A stretch of 64,000 nucleotides of DNA from Spinellus fusiger (Eukaryota; Mucoromycota; Mucoromycetes; Mucorales; Phycomycetaceae), in the NCBI GenBank assembly GCA_025094145.1, contig JALLLS010000017.1, forward strand, positions 186,001 to 250,000. Direction: 5' to 3'. Within the stretch, counting starts at the first letter, position 1. Each line of letters starts with the position of its first letter. The position numbers and the translations under genes were made by a program. Shown one piece after another: positions 46,268-57,294 of this stretch. The notes under the pieces are model-generated. The model was not told where the DNA came from and searched no databases. It saw only the letters and a program-made list of their open reading frames with translations.

Positions 46268-47504
46268 TTAATCTTGCTTGGTGGGCTCCGGTGCCTGCTG
46301 CTGCTGCTGCTCTTCTGTTTCATACAATGGTGGCTCGGTTGTAGATGCTTTGGCAGAAAGTCTCTTGTCAAGTGCTTTAAGAGCAAGGGCCCTGCGTCTT
46401 TCTGATTCTGCAGTAGATATATCTGCTATTTCCGTGCCTTCTTCCAGGTCTGGCTCTGTTTCTGATGCTGGCAAGTGACAGCATCCAAGACGCACCAATG
46501 TGGTATAAACCCGACCCGACACAATACGGATAAGGGGACTGTCAGTGGCAATATCAGTTCATGGACAAATATTATCAGGGGATAGAACCTACTGAAGGAA
46601 CTCTGGAAAGAAAGTCACAAAGGCAAATGTCTCGCTATGATCACCACGCACACCATCTTGGATTTTGAAGAAGCGCAGATACACCCATCCGATAACCCAT
46701 CCGATATTGACAAGATTATAGAAAACAATAGCATCAAACAGGACAAAACACACCAGACTTGCGGCTGTTGCTATGCCCAACAGATTCTATAGCATGTCCA
46801 TTAAGCATCTATTGATTCTACACCGTCATTGTACCTTGACACGAATAGACACAGCTCCCATCAAAGAAAGTCTATGTTCTGGGATCAAATGCTTAAAGGC
46901 AACAAGGAATCCCGAGAACACACCACTCATACCACAGATCTGTGTGGAGTATCTTTTTTTTCATTCATTCATTCATTCTATTAAGAATCAAATCTGTTGA
47001 AAAAAAGAAAGAACTTACAAGAGTTGTTCGTTCTTGGAGAGATAATACGTAAAGAGAATCCCCACCCAAGTCACAACATTAGAAAGAAAAGCAGTGAGAA
47101 GAACATATTTCAGTAGTTCTCTGCTTCCCCATGCTCTCTCCAGGTATTTTCCACACAGTAGAAGTATCATCAAGCTGCCCATGAGCTATCAAGGTAAGTG
47201 TGTGGGTCATCTTCAATGTCCTACCGAAAACACATTACTCTCATAGAAAGTAGCAGTTAAGAATGTCCAGGGAGTATAAAGACCTCTACCATGTCAGTGC
47301 CATGTATTATGCTCAATACACTTACAGACCAGGAACAAGTCCTATGAAAGAACACACTTGGAGAAGAGGCATGGCTGGGTCTTGGTTTTTATAGTAAAGA
47401 TACACCTTGGCAAAACATGAGACTACCAAAAGTACGGTCACAAGTCCCCTCGTAAGGAGAGGAACACTTGTAATGGCCGATGAGACGGCAGCAGGAAAAG
47501 GCAT
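46268..47504 (-). CDS. TMEM115: TMEM115/DUF1751-type Golgi membrane protein
   Basis: Predicted 329-residue rhomboid-like integral membrane protein of the TMEM115 family, linked to Golgi organisation. Six exons in phase: 47504-47326, 47285-47225, 47185-47019, 46952-46835, 46786-46593, 46538-46268. The first hydrophobic segment (VTVLLVVSCFAKVYLYY) is followed by GLYTPWTFLTATFYE, then LMILLLCGKYLERAWG, NVVTWVGILFTYYL, GFLVAFKHLIPEH and GWVIGWVYLRFF. The family hallmark HSETFAFVTFFPEFL appears near the end of the membrane region, before a charged cytosolic tail with poly-Q. No rhomboid catalytic Ser is seen in the usual GxSG place (there is a GMSG near ICGMSGVFSG, without the partner His context), so it is probably a non-protease. 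Confidence 0.87.
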
Positions 47505-49365
47505 AATGAAGAAAAACAATCTGCACCTGTTTAAGGCTTTTAAATCACGTGAGGAATTGCGGAGTATGAAAAGAGCTCAGTGCTTGTGGACAGTTCATTC
47601 ATGGAATGTGTTTGGTTACACACGATCTATGCTAAGAAATGATTAGAACAGGCTATTCACTGAGCTACACCCAAGAGAGTAGTGGGTGCAGATAAAGGTT
47701 ATATATATTTATCCATAGATTATTAATTCAAAAATAAAATAAAGATAAATACAATGCATTATAAAAGAAATATAGGACGCCTAGAGTATTAAGAGGCTGG
47801 TACATTACAAGTGATATAAACATATTACGTGACTTAATCACTCACATTATTTACTATTATATTAGTTATAAATTAATGGAGAGAAAGAATAATGGCCTTT
47901 TAAACATACACTATATCTTATATTTATACTTTATCTTAGTGTTTTCATTTTATTAATTCATTCGATAGAGATGTGATACTCTCAATAGATACATGGGATA
48001 GTGTTTATAATACATAATAGTGGTTTTATTGTAAGGCCAATTATTGACCACTGACTGTCATTTCCAATACATACTGACCATGAGGCCATCTATATATTCT
48101 TTAGAGATTGTCTTTTACTTCAGTAAAATACTAGTCTCCATCCTTCAATAAGTGACAGTTGCCTCTTCATTTAAGTCCAATGATCCTAAGCTGAGTTAAG
48201 ATCTATGTTCAATATTCATGTTGTTGTAAATGTGAAGACTTCTCCCCCTTGAAATACGTATAGGACAAGGGAGGGAAAACCATCCCTGAATTTACTGAGA
48301 AGCTATTACTTTATAACTTAGATCTTTGTAGCATAGACAAAATATGTATATAAGTAGACCCAAATTCATACAATGAATCTTTGAGAAATATATACTTTAA
48401 TTCAAACAAACACACCTCTTGTTTTTTTTGGGTTTTCCAACAATGTAATATCAGAAATAGAACTGATGTTTATTAATGGCTCTTGGACAATAATAGACTG
48501 TGTCTGGGGGTGGGTGTTTCAATGGTTCATTTGTATGATTATTAAGGGTGTGAATGGCTGTAGTTTAGAAAAATCTAAAATAAGATAGTGCAATAAGTAA
48601 TGGTAGTGATATGTCTATGTCTATTCACTGAAGACATGTATCACACTGTATAATTTCACAATACATAAACACATGACGACTGGTCTACCTCTTAGTTGTG
48701 ATCGAACCCACCTGATAAAGATGTTGTACCATGCTGGTTGGTGTTACTATTAACTATGTTTATGCCATAGTGGATCGATCATTCTCTACTTTTACATAAA
48801 ATCACACTGTTGTTTTTGAGTGGATAGTGTAGAATAATAGCTCAAAAAACAAAACGTATACACAGCATCTTTGTATTCTATAAATGTGCCAATAGAGATA
48901 GAGCCTTACAAAAAGGAAAGAGGAATAGAAGAATAAAAGAGTGCAAATATACATTGTATTGTAAATAAGGCTTGCAAATAAGAAGTTCCAATTATGAATA
49001 TCTGTATTACATTAGCAATTTTATTAAACAGTTTGTGCATATATGCTAGAATGATATCTTTACAATAACAAGAATAAAGAAAAACAAGCAATAATCAAGA
49101 CACAGAATACAGTTTTAGTCTATAAGCAGTCAAGGTAAACAGTGAATATATAAAGGTGCATATTAAGATAATCACTATAAAGAATATTAAAAAAGCCATT
49201 CAATGGTATGAATAGGCACTTCATCATTAGTATCTAAAAAAAACAGAATAGTATAGCTAATAGACACAAACATCCTAAAATATGAAGAGATTAGTATAAA
49301 AAGGCAGTCTAAAGATCTGCTTCTTGTTCATCATACTATTCTTTAACTTCTACTATCTTGCTACT
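47505..49365. other. AT-rich intergenic region with a Tc1-like tail remnant
   Basis: Around 47950-48150 the sequence resembles the 3' tail of the Tc1-like remnants at 50820-50960 (CATTCGATAGA, then ATACATAATAGTGGTTTTAT, then TACTGACCATGAGGCC), but it is badly decayed. The rest, to 49365, shows no gene. The promoter of the small secreted-protein gene should be in the last 100-200 bp (TATAAAAAGG at about 49295-49304 could be a TATA box). Confidence 0.45.
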
Positions 49366-50013
49366 ATGTTGAAATCTGTTCTGATTATTATCTTTGCATT
49401 GATTTCTCTTATCTCTGCCTCTAATATTGGAGGTCACATTGTAAGACATTTACTATCAGTAGTTTTCACCTGTATGTCTTTCTACTGGATTGTACTAACA
49501 AACAATTCAGTTTAGAGCCTAAATATAAAGACCGCTGGATAGGTGGAAAGAATTACACTGTTAGATGGTATACTCTCAAAACACACTTGGTTTATATTGA
49601 ATTAACATGTGTATGGTTATCTAGGAAAACAAACCTTTCTAAAAAGGATCTCTCTCAAGCTTGGTAAGTATTTAAAATGTCATAGTCAGCTCTTATTCAT
49701 ATCTCTATATTTAGTGGTTATATGCTTATTGGTGAATCTACCCTGAGTTATATGGGTATACCAGGTCTAGATAATACAAATAATTATCCAACTTTAGTAT
49801 GTAAGTACATTGAAGAGTGTGTATAATAAATGCTTATAGTTTTATACTTTTGTAGATGGATTAAAAGAAAATATTCCTCTCAGCAAAGGGTTTACGGAAA
49901 TCACCGTTCCTGAAAACATTGATTGGCAAGCTGCTCTGCTTACATTTATATCCTACAATGCTTCTATTCGTATTCTTGGTGCATTTGCTACTGTGAATGT
50001 AACATCCCATTAG
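49366..50013 (+). CDS. Small secreted protein
   Basis: Proposed 133-residue protein from five small exons: 49366-49432, 49516-49567, 49625-49663, 49715-49800, 49856-50013; the total is divisible by three. A clear signal peptide (MLKSVLIIIFALISLISAS) leads to EPKYKDRWIGGKNYTVRW, which resembles the beta-sandwich start of Ser/Thr-rich GPI-anchored surface proteins of fungi (W..G....W pattern). The rest reads YMLIGESTLSYMGIPGLD, NIPLSKGFTEITVPENID and ends IRILGAFATVNVTSH. There is no GPI signal or Ser-rich tail. Intron 1 is uncertain: the stronger donor at 49441 gives a frame break, so the weaker GTCACA donor at 49433 was chosen by phase. A cell-wall or secreted role is inference. Confidence 0.6.
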
Positions 50014-50684
50014 TAATTACATCATTTTATATTCAAAATGTTTCTTTATAATGAATGAATATAAACACTTAGTTTTTCTTGCTTCTCATCATCTATTATT
50101 ATTACTACTACTACTACTACTACTTTTGTATAAGCACTTGGCTACTTTTGAACCAGAGAAAAGTAGACAGAGAAGTGAGGTTATACTTGTTTTTTATGTT
50201 CATTTGAATTAGACTTTTAATGATAGTAGTTACTAAACATTTTGCAATAAGAATATTCATTTATTTATAAAATACACTTCTCTTTATTCATGGAATGTTT
50301 GAGGCCCATAACTATAGAATTCATAGAGTAGTAGTCATAGTAGAGAATAGTATATAGACTGTTGGAATATGGAATAGAATGGAATGAGTCTGTATCTCCA
50401 GAAAATAATGAATGAATAGATAGATAGATAGAAATAAAATCTTGGAACTACTCTATTCATCAATTTAAAGATCTCATAACCTGTATCTTTCATCTACATT
50501 TCATATTACCAAACACATACTTTTTGTTTTCTGGTTTTTTTTATAATAGTATATACACTTTTAGTGTAAAGTAGCCAGTATTTAGTAGGCTCATCTTTAT
50601 TATCTACCACACTGTACTGTGTCCACTATATGCTGACAATGAGGCCATTCAACCATTTCTCGGGGATTACCTTGTCTTGTTCTA
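50014..50684. other. AT-rich spacer with CTA microsatellite
   Basis: A TTA/CTA trinucleotide run lies at 50095-50127. GATA units occur near 50418-50432. Near 50560-50650 there are traces of another Tc1-like tail (TTAGTAGGCTCATCTTTATT; GCTGACAATGAGGCC). No gene. Confidence 0.4.
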
Positions 50685-51330
50685 TATAAAGTGACCAGAA
50701 GTAATCACTCTTTTCAAAATGAAAATTTTCTTTTCTTCTCTATACATACTTTCTTTTATAAACAGTGTTATCACTTTATGGACTCATTAGATAGAAGCAT
50801 ATAGCCTTCAATAGATGCATAAAGTAGTGTATAAGATACATAATAGTGGTTTTTATTACAAGGTTGCTTAGTAACTAACATTATTCTTTGGCATCAATGA
50901 CTACCTGACATCTCCGCCCCATGCTGGAAATGAGGGTATCTATTGCCTTTGATATTTTACCTTATTCTAGCACCAAAACAACATTCAATTTCTGTTTGGT
51001 GCAGAAGGCTTTTCTAAACCATTTACTACTCTCTAGTTGAGTTGCCTTGCTCATATGGGGTCTAACATTGACCTCCTGTAGGCGGAAACTGACTCCAGGG
51101 TTTAGGATAGAGAGAAATGCTCGAGTTCATGGAAGTAGATGTCTCCCAAGACAATGGTGTACTTGTTGGAGTTTATCTTACTCTTCACTAAGATCCATCA
51201 TCCAACACCCTCCCCACTAAAACAGTCTCATATCATCACACCACCACCTTCAGACTACCTTGTTTCCTGGAAATTCTCGGGATTAAAGGCTGTTATCGTA
51301 TTCCAACTTCAATCCAAAGATTCTCCATGA
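50685..51330 (-). mobile_element. Young Tc1-like transposon remnant, inverted copy of 60640-61335
   Basis: On the minus strand it reads broken pieces of a transposase catalytic domain (GGGVMI-DCFSGEGVGWW, then SMGRRCQVVIDAKE before a stop). From about 50770 to 51245 it is nearly identical, in inverse orientation, to 60835-61330: a hand count over about 280 bp at 50880-51160 finds three differences. The coding frame is nevertheless full of stops, so the copies spread recently as non-autonomous elements or arose by segmental duplication. Confidence 0.8.
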
Positions 51331-51714
51331 ATTGGCCAACAATGAGTAGTGTGCTGTGACATATCAGAATACTCTATGAAAGCTTGAGTGCGCGCAAGTA
51401 CTATGGCACATCTCTGCATTATCTCACTGATCGGCTGTAACTACAAATCAAACTTCTTATCTCAGTGTACTATTAGACATTTCAGAACTGCCTTCATCTA
51501 TATATTCTAACTGGACAATAATGACCTATCAAAGGCAATTAAAGTGAAGACTCATAATAACTGATGGTTTCAATAATAGAGTGCTTATCCATTGAACCGA
51601 CCATAAGGTAGAAGCCACTGATGGATAAGCACCCATAAAAGTATAAATAAGGAACCTTTGTTCACTCAATAAGAATCTTGCCTTTGTTCAGTCTCGTTGT
51701 TTTACTTGTCCGAA

Positions 51715-52020
51715 CAATCTCACACAGGCAGACACAAGTAGACACAGGCAGAACCAATAGACAGACAGACAGACAGACACAGGTAGAACCAATAGACAGA
51801 CAGACAGACACATACAGGTAAATATTTATAGAAATGGACATAGACATAGTTAGACATATAGATAGACATAAGTAATCATATACAAACATAAACAGATGGG
51901 CATAGGTGGGCATAGGTAGATACAAATAGATAGACATAATTAGACATGGTTAGACATACACGAACACAGATATAGACAGACACAGACAGACGCAGACAGA
52001 TACGAACACAGATACAAACA
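51715..52020. repeat. GACA/TAGACA-type imperfect tandem repeat
   Basis: Short units (AGACAGAC, CATAGGTAGACA and ACACAGGTAGAACCAATAGA as a longer duplicated block) lie directly 3' of the APC6 stop codon at 52023. The frames that cross it on the minus strand are low-complexity. Confidence 0.8.
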
Positions 52021-52022
52021 GA

Positions 52023-55000
52023 TTACAAGGCCTTTTCCTGGTCACTATTCCCTTTTTCTCTGCACTTCTTTTTTGGTTTTCTCTCGACCAAAAGAAAATC
52101 TCCCACACGTTCTTTAGCTGCAGCCAACTCACTCTCAAAGAAAAGCTGTATCTTTTCGTGTTGAGGCAAGACCTCAGCACACAGCTCACCAGTTACCTTC
52201 TTATTCACTGCATCCCTGGAATGCAGTGGCGTCTTCTTTTCTCTTGACGCAAGCTTTGCTTGTGCTGTCAATGACTTCATTAAGTATGCTTCAGCAAGGC
52301 CCTTATCATTGCACACATGCTTGGCTTAAACAAGAAAGAAAAAAGAGTGTGTAAATTATCTCTTGCCTATACTCTATATTGAGTGCTATTCATTACATAC
52401 CTCTTCAAAATAGCGGATTGCTTTTTTATATTGGCCTTGAAGATAGCATATCTCCCCTTTTGATATGCAGATATCATTGATATGCTCGTTATATGTTTGT
52501 GCCAACTCGAAACAACTGAAAGCACGGTCATACTCTCTACACAGCAGCCATAAAAATAAGCAACCAACAAAAATAAATAAATAGAAAGAAAGATATACTT
52601 ACTCTAGATGACGATAGCACTCTCCAAAACTGCACCAAAGAGACTGCCAGAAATCACCCAGGTTCTCATGCCTCTCATCTGTGGCCGCAGCTGCCATGCT
52701 CAACCCGTCTAGGGCTGCCCGGTAGCTAATGTCATAATGAATCAACTGTGTATTTTCAACGTGTCCAGTCCCACTTACTCTTTCTTTTTCAAATAGTAAA
52801 TACCCATCTCAAGGTAGACATGAGGGTCATTCTTGTACACTGTCTTGCTTTTGGATAGGTTTTTAATGGCCATATCCAAATAACCAATAGCTAAACAATG
52901 CTTTGCGAGGGCCAGGTAGGGACGATGCGAACTGTTTTTTTTTTTAAAAAAAAAAAGAATAACTCGTCAGTAAGTGTCAAAGCCACTAGCACACATTACC
53001 TCAACACCATCGTATTGCATTCCTCATAGGCCTTGATGCCTGCTTCATGGTCGCCCATAAGTGCACATGTGTCACTTAACCCCATCAAAGCGTACTCCAT
53101 GCATGGATTATTATTCAAAACATCCCTAGTATCAAAAAACACATTCAGTTAGGATGAATGAAAGATATATATATATAAAAGTATTGAGTTTTTCACTTAC
53201 ATAAAGTAGCTTTTAGCTGAGGTGTGCTCCCCAATCATCATATGGTAGAGGCCTACTGCATACCTTGTTTGAAACTTATTAGATAATAGATCCATAAGAT
53301 CATTAATAAGATGGTAGAGTTCAACCTTCATCTCCAGTTCATAATGGCACAAGGCCAGGATTGGAATAATCCGAACATAGTATTTATCCTTCTGACGCAC
53401 TCTATAGAATAGAATTCTAGGCTTGAGTTGTATGTTCTCCAATGACAATGGGTGGTGAATGTCCTTACTTCAGGCACACCTGCAGAGCCTCTCGATAATA
53501 ACCGTTGCTGAAGTAAACCTCTGCTTTACTCAACAACAAGTCTGTACAGTCTTTTAGCCCAAGGTGGGTTTCAACTACAGTTTCAGCTGCATCAACATCT
53601 CTGAGATGAGCGTACTACAGAGTTCAATGAGTCCAATGAATGCGAAATAAGATCACTTACCTGTCTGATCTTCATCGAGTACAAAGATCGGATCACTTCA
53701 TCATTGGATCCACAGTGTTTTTCATAGTCAAGACCCGTCACAAAGGCCCATTCTAATAGCCAAGAGTTATTATCCTTTCTTTTTCTCATTCTAAAAAAAC
53801 ACATTGAAGTGTCATGACTCTTACCAACTTCTTCTGATAGTAGTTTGTTATCTACTAAGAGGTCCAATGCCTAGACATCTCTTCGTTATTACATAGTTCT
53901 TGATATAAAATATAAAATAAAGTACTTTACCTCACAACACCGTGCATCTATCATCAGTGCATTCACGAACTGAGCCGAGGCTAGCTCTGGTTGATCCAAC
54001 TTCAGATAGGCCCTTCCTCTTTCCAAATTGATCAAAGACTCAGTCTAATAATGAATCAACACAAATACATTAGTACAAGAACATTGGAAGTGAACAGAGG
54101 ATTACTATCTATAGTGTGTTTTCTACTGTACCTTGATAGTGCTTGAGAGAGTCCACTCTATTTCCCCAGACAAACAAACAAATAAACATGGTTAGTTATC
54201 TGGTTAGCTGCTTAGTTATTAATAAGAAAAGGTACTTGCTTGTTGTGTTGAATAGAGTGTGGGCGCCAATGTAGTCAAATGTTTCACTGTAACGTCCCAA
54301 TGTGTTCTATAAGAAATAGATAGATACATAAATACACACATACACACATACACATGCATGTCTTTATGCAGTGTTTTCTGTAGTTGCTTACCGTACACAC
54401 AGCCGCAAAGTACTGACCACGGACTTCACCCTTCACAAGATTGTCTCGGTTTAGCAAATACAAGGCTTTTTGGTGTTGGCCTGTCTGCATGTAGAGTCCA
54501 ATCAAGTCTAGATGGTCGTTGTTGGTTCGGTCTACAGTGCACATATATATAAAAGAGAATATTTCTTGTTTAATATACACATTCTTTCTCACCCCCACTC
54601 CTTTTTGTATTGAGTAGAGTATTTTTCTTACCTGACATATCAGCAATCTTTTCAGCATAGTAGATAGCATTGTAGGGTGAATGGCTATCCATCGCCCCCA
54701 TAAAGAGTTCTTTTAGTTGGCTCTTTATGTCTTTTTGGAAGACACTGGCCAGAGGTCGTTTTGTTTTGTCTTGAGATTTAGCATCGCATTGGATGGCCTC
54801 ATCATCTGACTTTTTTGTGGGAGCAACTGGGCTCAAGAGCAGGCTGGCTTCATGCTTGTTGAATAGAGAGGGCTCTCTTGGAGCGTACTCTGCTGAGGAC
54901 TCATTTTGACACAGTTCACTGCCACTTTCAAGAGGGCGTTTTGGTGAAGAGTCAAAGGAGTGCTGGGAGATACAGTTTTCCTTTACAGGTGAGTGGTCCT

Positions 55001-55340
55001 GGATGTTGGCCTGGGAAGAGAGGTAGTCGCGTAGTGGAGACTCAGATGGATCTTGTCTCAGTGTGGACAAGAGACTGTGGGACATGTAAAGACGCGAACC
55101 TGACTGTCTTGTAGGAGACTGCGAGCCTGACCGTCTTTCAGGAGACTGGGAACCAGAGTGCAAGGAAGAGGGTCTTGCAGGAGACTGTTGGTGGTGGTGT
55201 CTTGTGGGAGACAGCAGAGAAGAGTGTCTTTTAGGACATTGAAGAGAAGAAGGTCTTTTAAGAGACTTGATCGAAGAGTGCTTTTTGGTGGTTTGTGGGA
55301 GAGATTTTGAGGATCGGTGAGCAGAAGATGTGTTTGTCAT
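52023..55340 (-). CDS. CDC16: APC/C subunit 6 (Cut9/Cdc16), TPR protein
   Basis: Predicted 815-residue TPR scaffold of the anaphase-promoting complex. Thirteen exons in phase: 55340-54632, 54531-54392, 54306-54240, 54157-54132, 54044-53931, 53870-53661, 53614-53469, 53401-53201, 53125-53000, 52931-52779, 52725-52603, 52536-52401, 52319-52023. The N-terminal 200 residues are Ser-rich with repeated SP/TP sites (SPTRQSGSR, SPERRSGS), typical of CDK/Plk-regulated APC subunits. TPR units follow, for example AIYYAEKIAD, LDLIGLYMQTGQHQKALYLL, LERGRAYLKLDQPELASAQF and LEMGIYYLKKKE. The Cut9-like block LLEWAFVTGLDYEKHC and EVIRSLYSMKIRQ identifies the subunit. Intron 3 needs a GC donor (GCAAGT) and exon 4 has only 26 nt. 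The last acceptor follows from phase. GACA repeats follow the stop. Confidence 0.91.
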
Positions 55341-55439
55341 GGTGTATTAGACTATCAACGTGCAGACAATAGGTAGATTGCATGAATTATATTTATAGAC
55401 CAATATTTGTGACTGTCTAATGTCAACAGTAAAAAAAAA

Positions 55440-55720
55440 TTAGGTCATTTCGAATTCAGACGGTCTTTTTCAGACTCCTACTTCATCTTAATGGTGCTAT
55501 CACTTTATGAATTCATTAAAGACGTGAAAGTTTCAATACATAACATTGGGTTTTATTAAACGGTTGCTTCGTAAACATCATTAGTCTTTGGAATAAATGA
55601 AGTTCTGGAATATCTGACCTATGATGGCAATGAGGGTGTCTGTTCTTTTTTATAGACACTGTGGCATATTTCAGCATTGTGGTTGAACGAGTCTCGAGGC
55701 TAGTATATACTCCATACATC
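55440..55720 (-). mobile_element. Decayed Tc1-like transposon tail
   Basis: CACTTTATGAATTCATTA-AAGACGTGAAAG and the following TTTATTAAACGGTTGCTTCGTAA match the tails near 9600-9720 and 50775-50880. The end of the transposase frame is hardly recognisable. It lies just upstream of the APC6 gene (starting about 100 bp from its ATG). Confidence 0.6.
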
Positions 55721-56339
55721 TCAGGAGTTTTGGTGAGAATTTTTTTAGTGTTGAATGATTGAGACATTATAAGAAAGGAAGTGTTATGAACAGAGAAAAG
55801 AATAATATATGTTATTTTGGTATGAAAATAGCCCGGGATTTGGAAAATCCCAATTCTTTCTGTTGGTCACTATTCTTATTCTTATTCTTATTAAAAATAA
55901 AAATAAAAATAAAAAAGCATACAATAGATATATATAGTGAATAATTCAGGATATTCAGCATAAAGGTATTATACAATTGCTACACGATATATCTACTATT
56001 TAATTCTTCGTCAATGCTACTCTTATGTTTCATATACTGATAACGATATGCTTCGTTGAGCTAATATAACATATTTTTAAATTCATGCCCCAATATTTCT
56101 GATTTATTACCACTTAACAAGAAATTAATTCCTATAATATGTATTATATCTACATTGTTCTCTACAACATCTGCAATTTATTCGCCCTCCATCTCGGTGA
56201 ATCTAATACAATAGATCATGGACGAAAACATTCGATCTAGTTGGCTTAGTGTAGCATTCTTGTTTTTCCATTTGACTATCATTTCTCTGTGTGCAGGTTG
56301 TTTGTGTTGATTGATGTCTTTGAGTGTGCTAGTTTTTTC

Positions 56340-57267
56340 TTATTCGTTCTTTACATAATCCTCTTGCTTCTTTGCTTGTATAATTTCAAGTTCTTTTAGT
56401 TTGGATTTAAAAGATAATATTTTATGTTCTATAATTTTATCTTGATTATGACTGTCAATGTATTCGGGCCTCCTGGGGTTATTCTTTCTCCACAGTAGAA
56501 CAGCTTCATAAAATATTCTTTCATCAACATTTGTTTGAAGATTGTTGATTTGCAGAGCCTTTAGCAATACTCTCTTTTACATATATCAATCCAGGATCAG
56601 CAAATAAATTAACACACCTGAATATCATAAAAACAATACAAGTTTTTTCTAATTCTTTAAAATTATGGTCATCTGTACATGCCATTAGTTACTGTTAGAA
56701 ATTTAAAAACATTTGAGTGTCTAATATTGACTTGCCTGCTATGTTCCATATTCCCGCAATGTGTCACAGCTAATTTTCAATTGTAGATAGCGTACTACTT
56801 CAGAGATAAGTCTTTCCATCATAAATTTATCTGCTTCTTTCAATAGGTTAGCACTATCTTTTATGCTTTGAATATCAAATTTTTGGCGTAACAAAAGTCC
56901 AGAATTCTTTCAAATACTTTAGGATCCACTCTTCGAAGAATGACTTCTTTTTCTGTAGATTCTTTCATGCCACTTTTAAATATCTATTTAAAAATGAGGA
57001 TACTGTAACTAGAATTAACTTGGAGCTATAAAACACTTAGCTATTTGATATATCTTCTTCTTTATCATTACTGGTTTCTGATTCTCCTTCACTATCAAAT
57101 ATCAAAATAGTAACATAGTGAAATCATGAAATATACATATCGTCAAACTGAAGAGAGGCATCGGTCATAGGCTTTGGCTTTATTTTTAGTTGATGAGTGT
57201 CGACTTCTTCGACTTTGACAAAAATAATAAGCGTATTATTGTCAAGATATTTAAGACCATTTGCCAT
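56340..57267 (-). pseudogene. BTB/POZ-BACK domain protein, broken
   Basis: On the minus strand the frame starts MANGLKYLDNNTLIIFVKVE at 57267. A small intron is followed by SEGESETSNDKEEDIS. A BTB-type block follows: IFKSGMKEST, then VILRRVDPKVFERILDFCY, then after a one-base frame change DIQSIKDSANLLKEADKF and VVRYLQLKISC. A BACK-like end has YVKESIAKALQINNLQ, NVDERIFYEAVLLWRKNNP and a charged tail to the stop at 56340. A stop at the end of the second piece and the frame change in an A5 run suggest a pseudogene, unless unusual introns or a sequencing error explain them. BTB-BACK proteins are Cullin-3 adaptors. Confidence 0.6.
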
Positions 57268-57294
57268 AGATATAAACTGTGGATACCCTTATGC

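Noticed and set aside
48660..48740. tRNA-like GATCGAACCCACC as a T-arm
   Set aside because: No matching acceptor stem, D-arm or anticodon arm could be placed on either strand.
51715..52020. CRISPR-like array in the GACA repeats
   Set aside because: No constant repeat with unique spacers of equal size; it is an imperfect microsatellite in a eukaryotic genome.
53770..53840. An intron in APC6 exon 6 between GTAAGA and TTTTTTTAG
   Set aside because: All acceptor choices break the frame, while the uninterrupted reading is open; a roughly 20-residue insertion in the protein is accepted instead.
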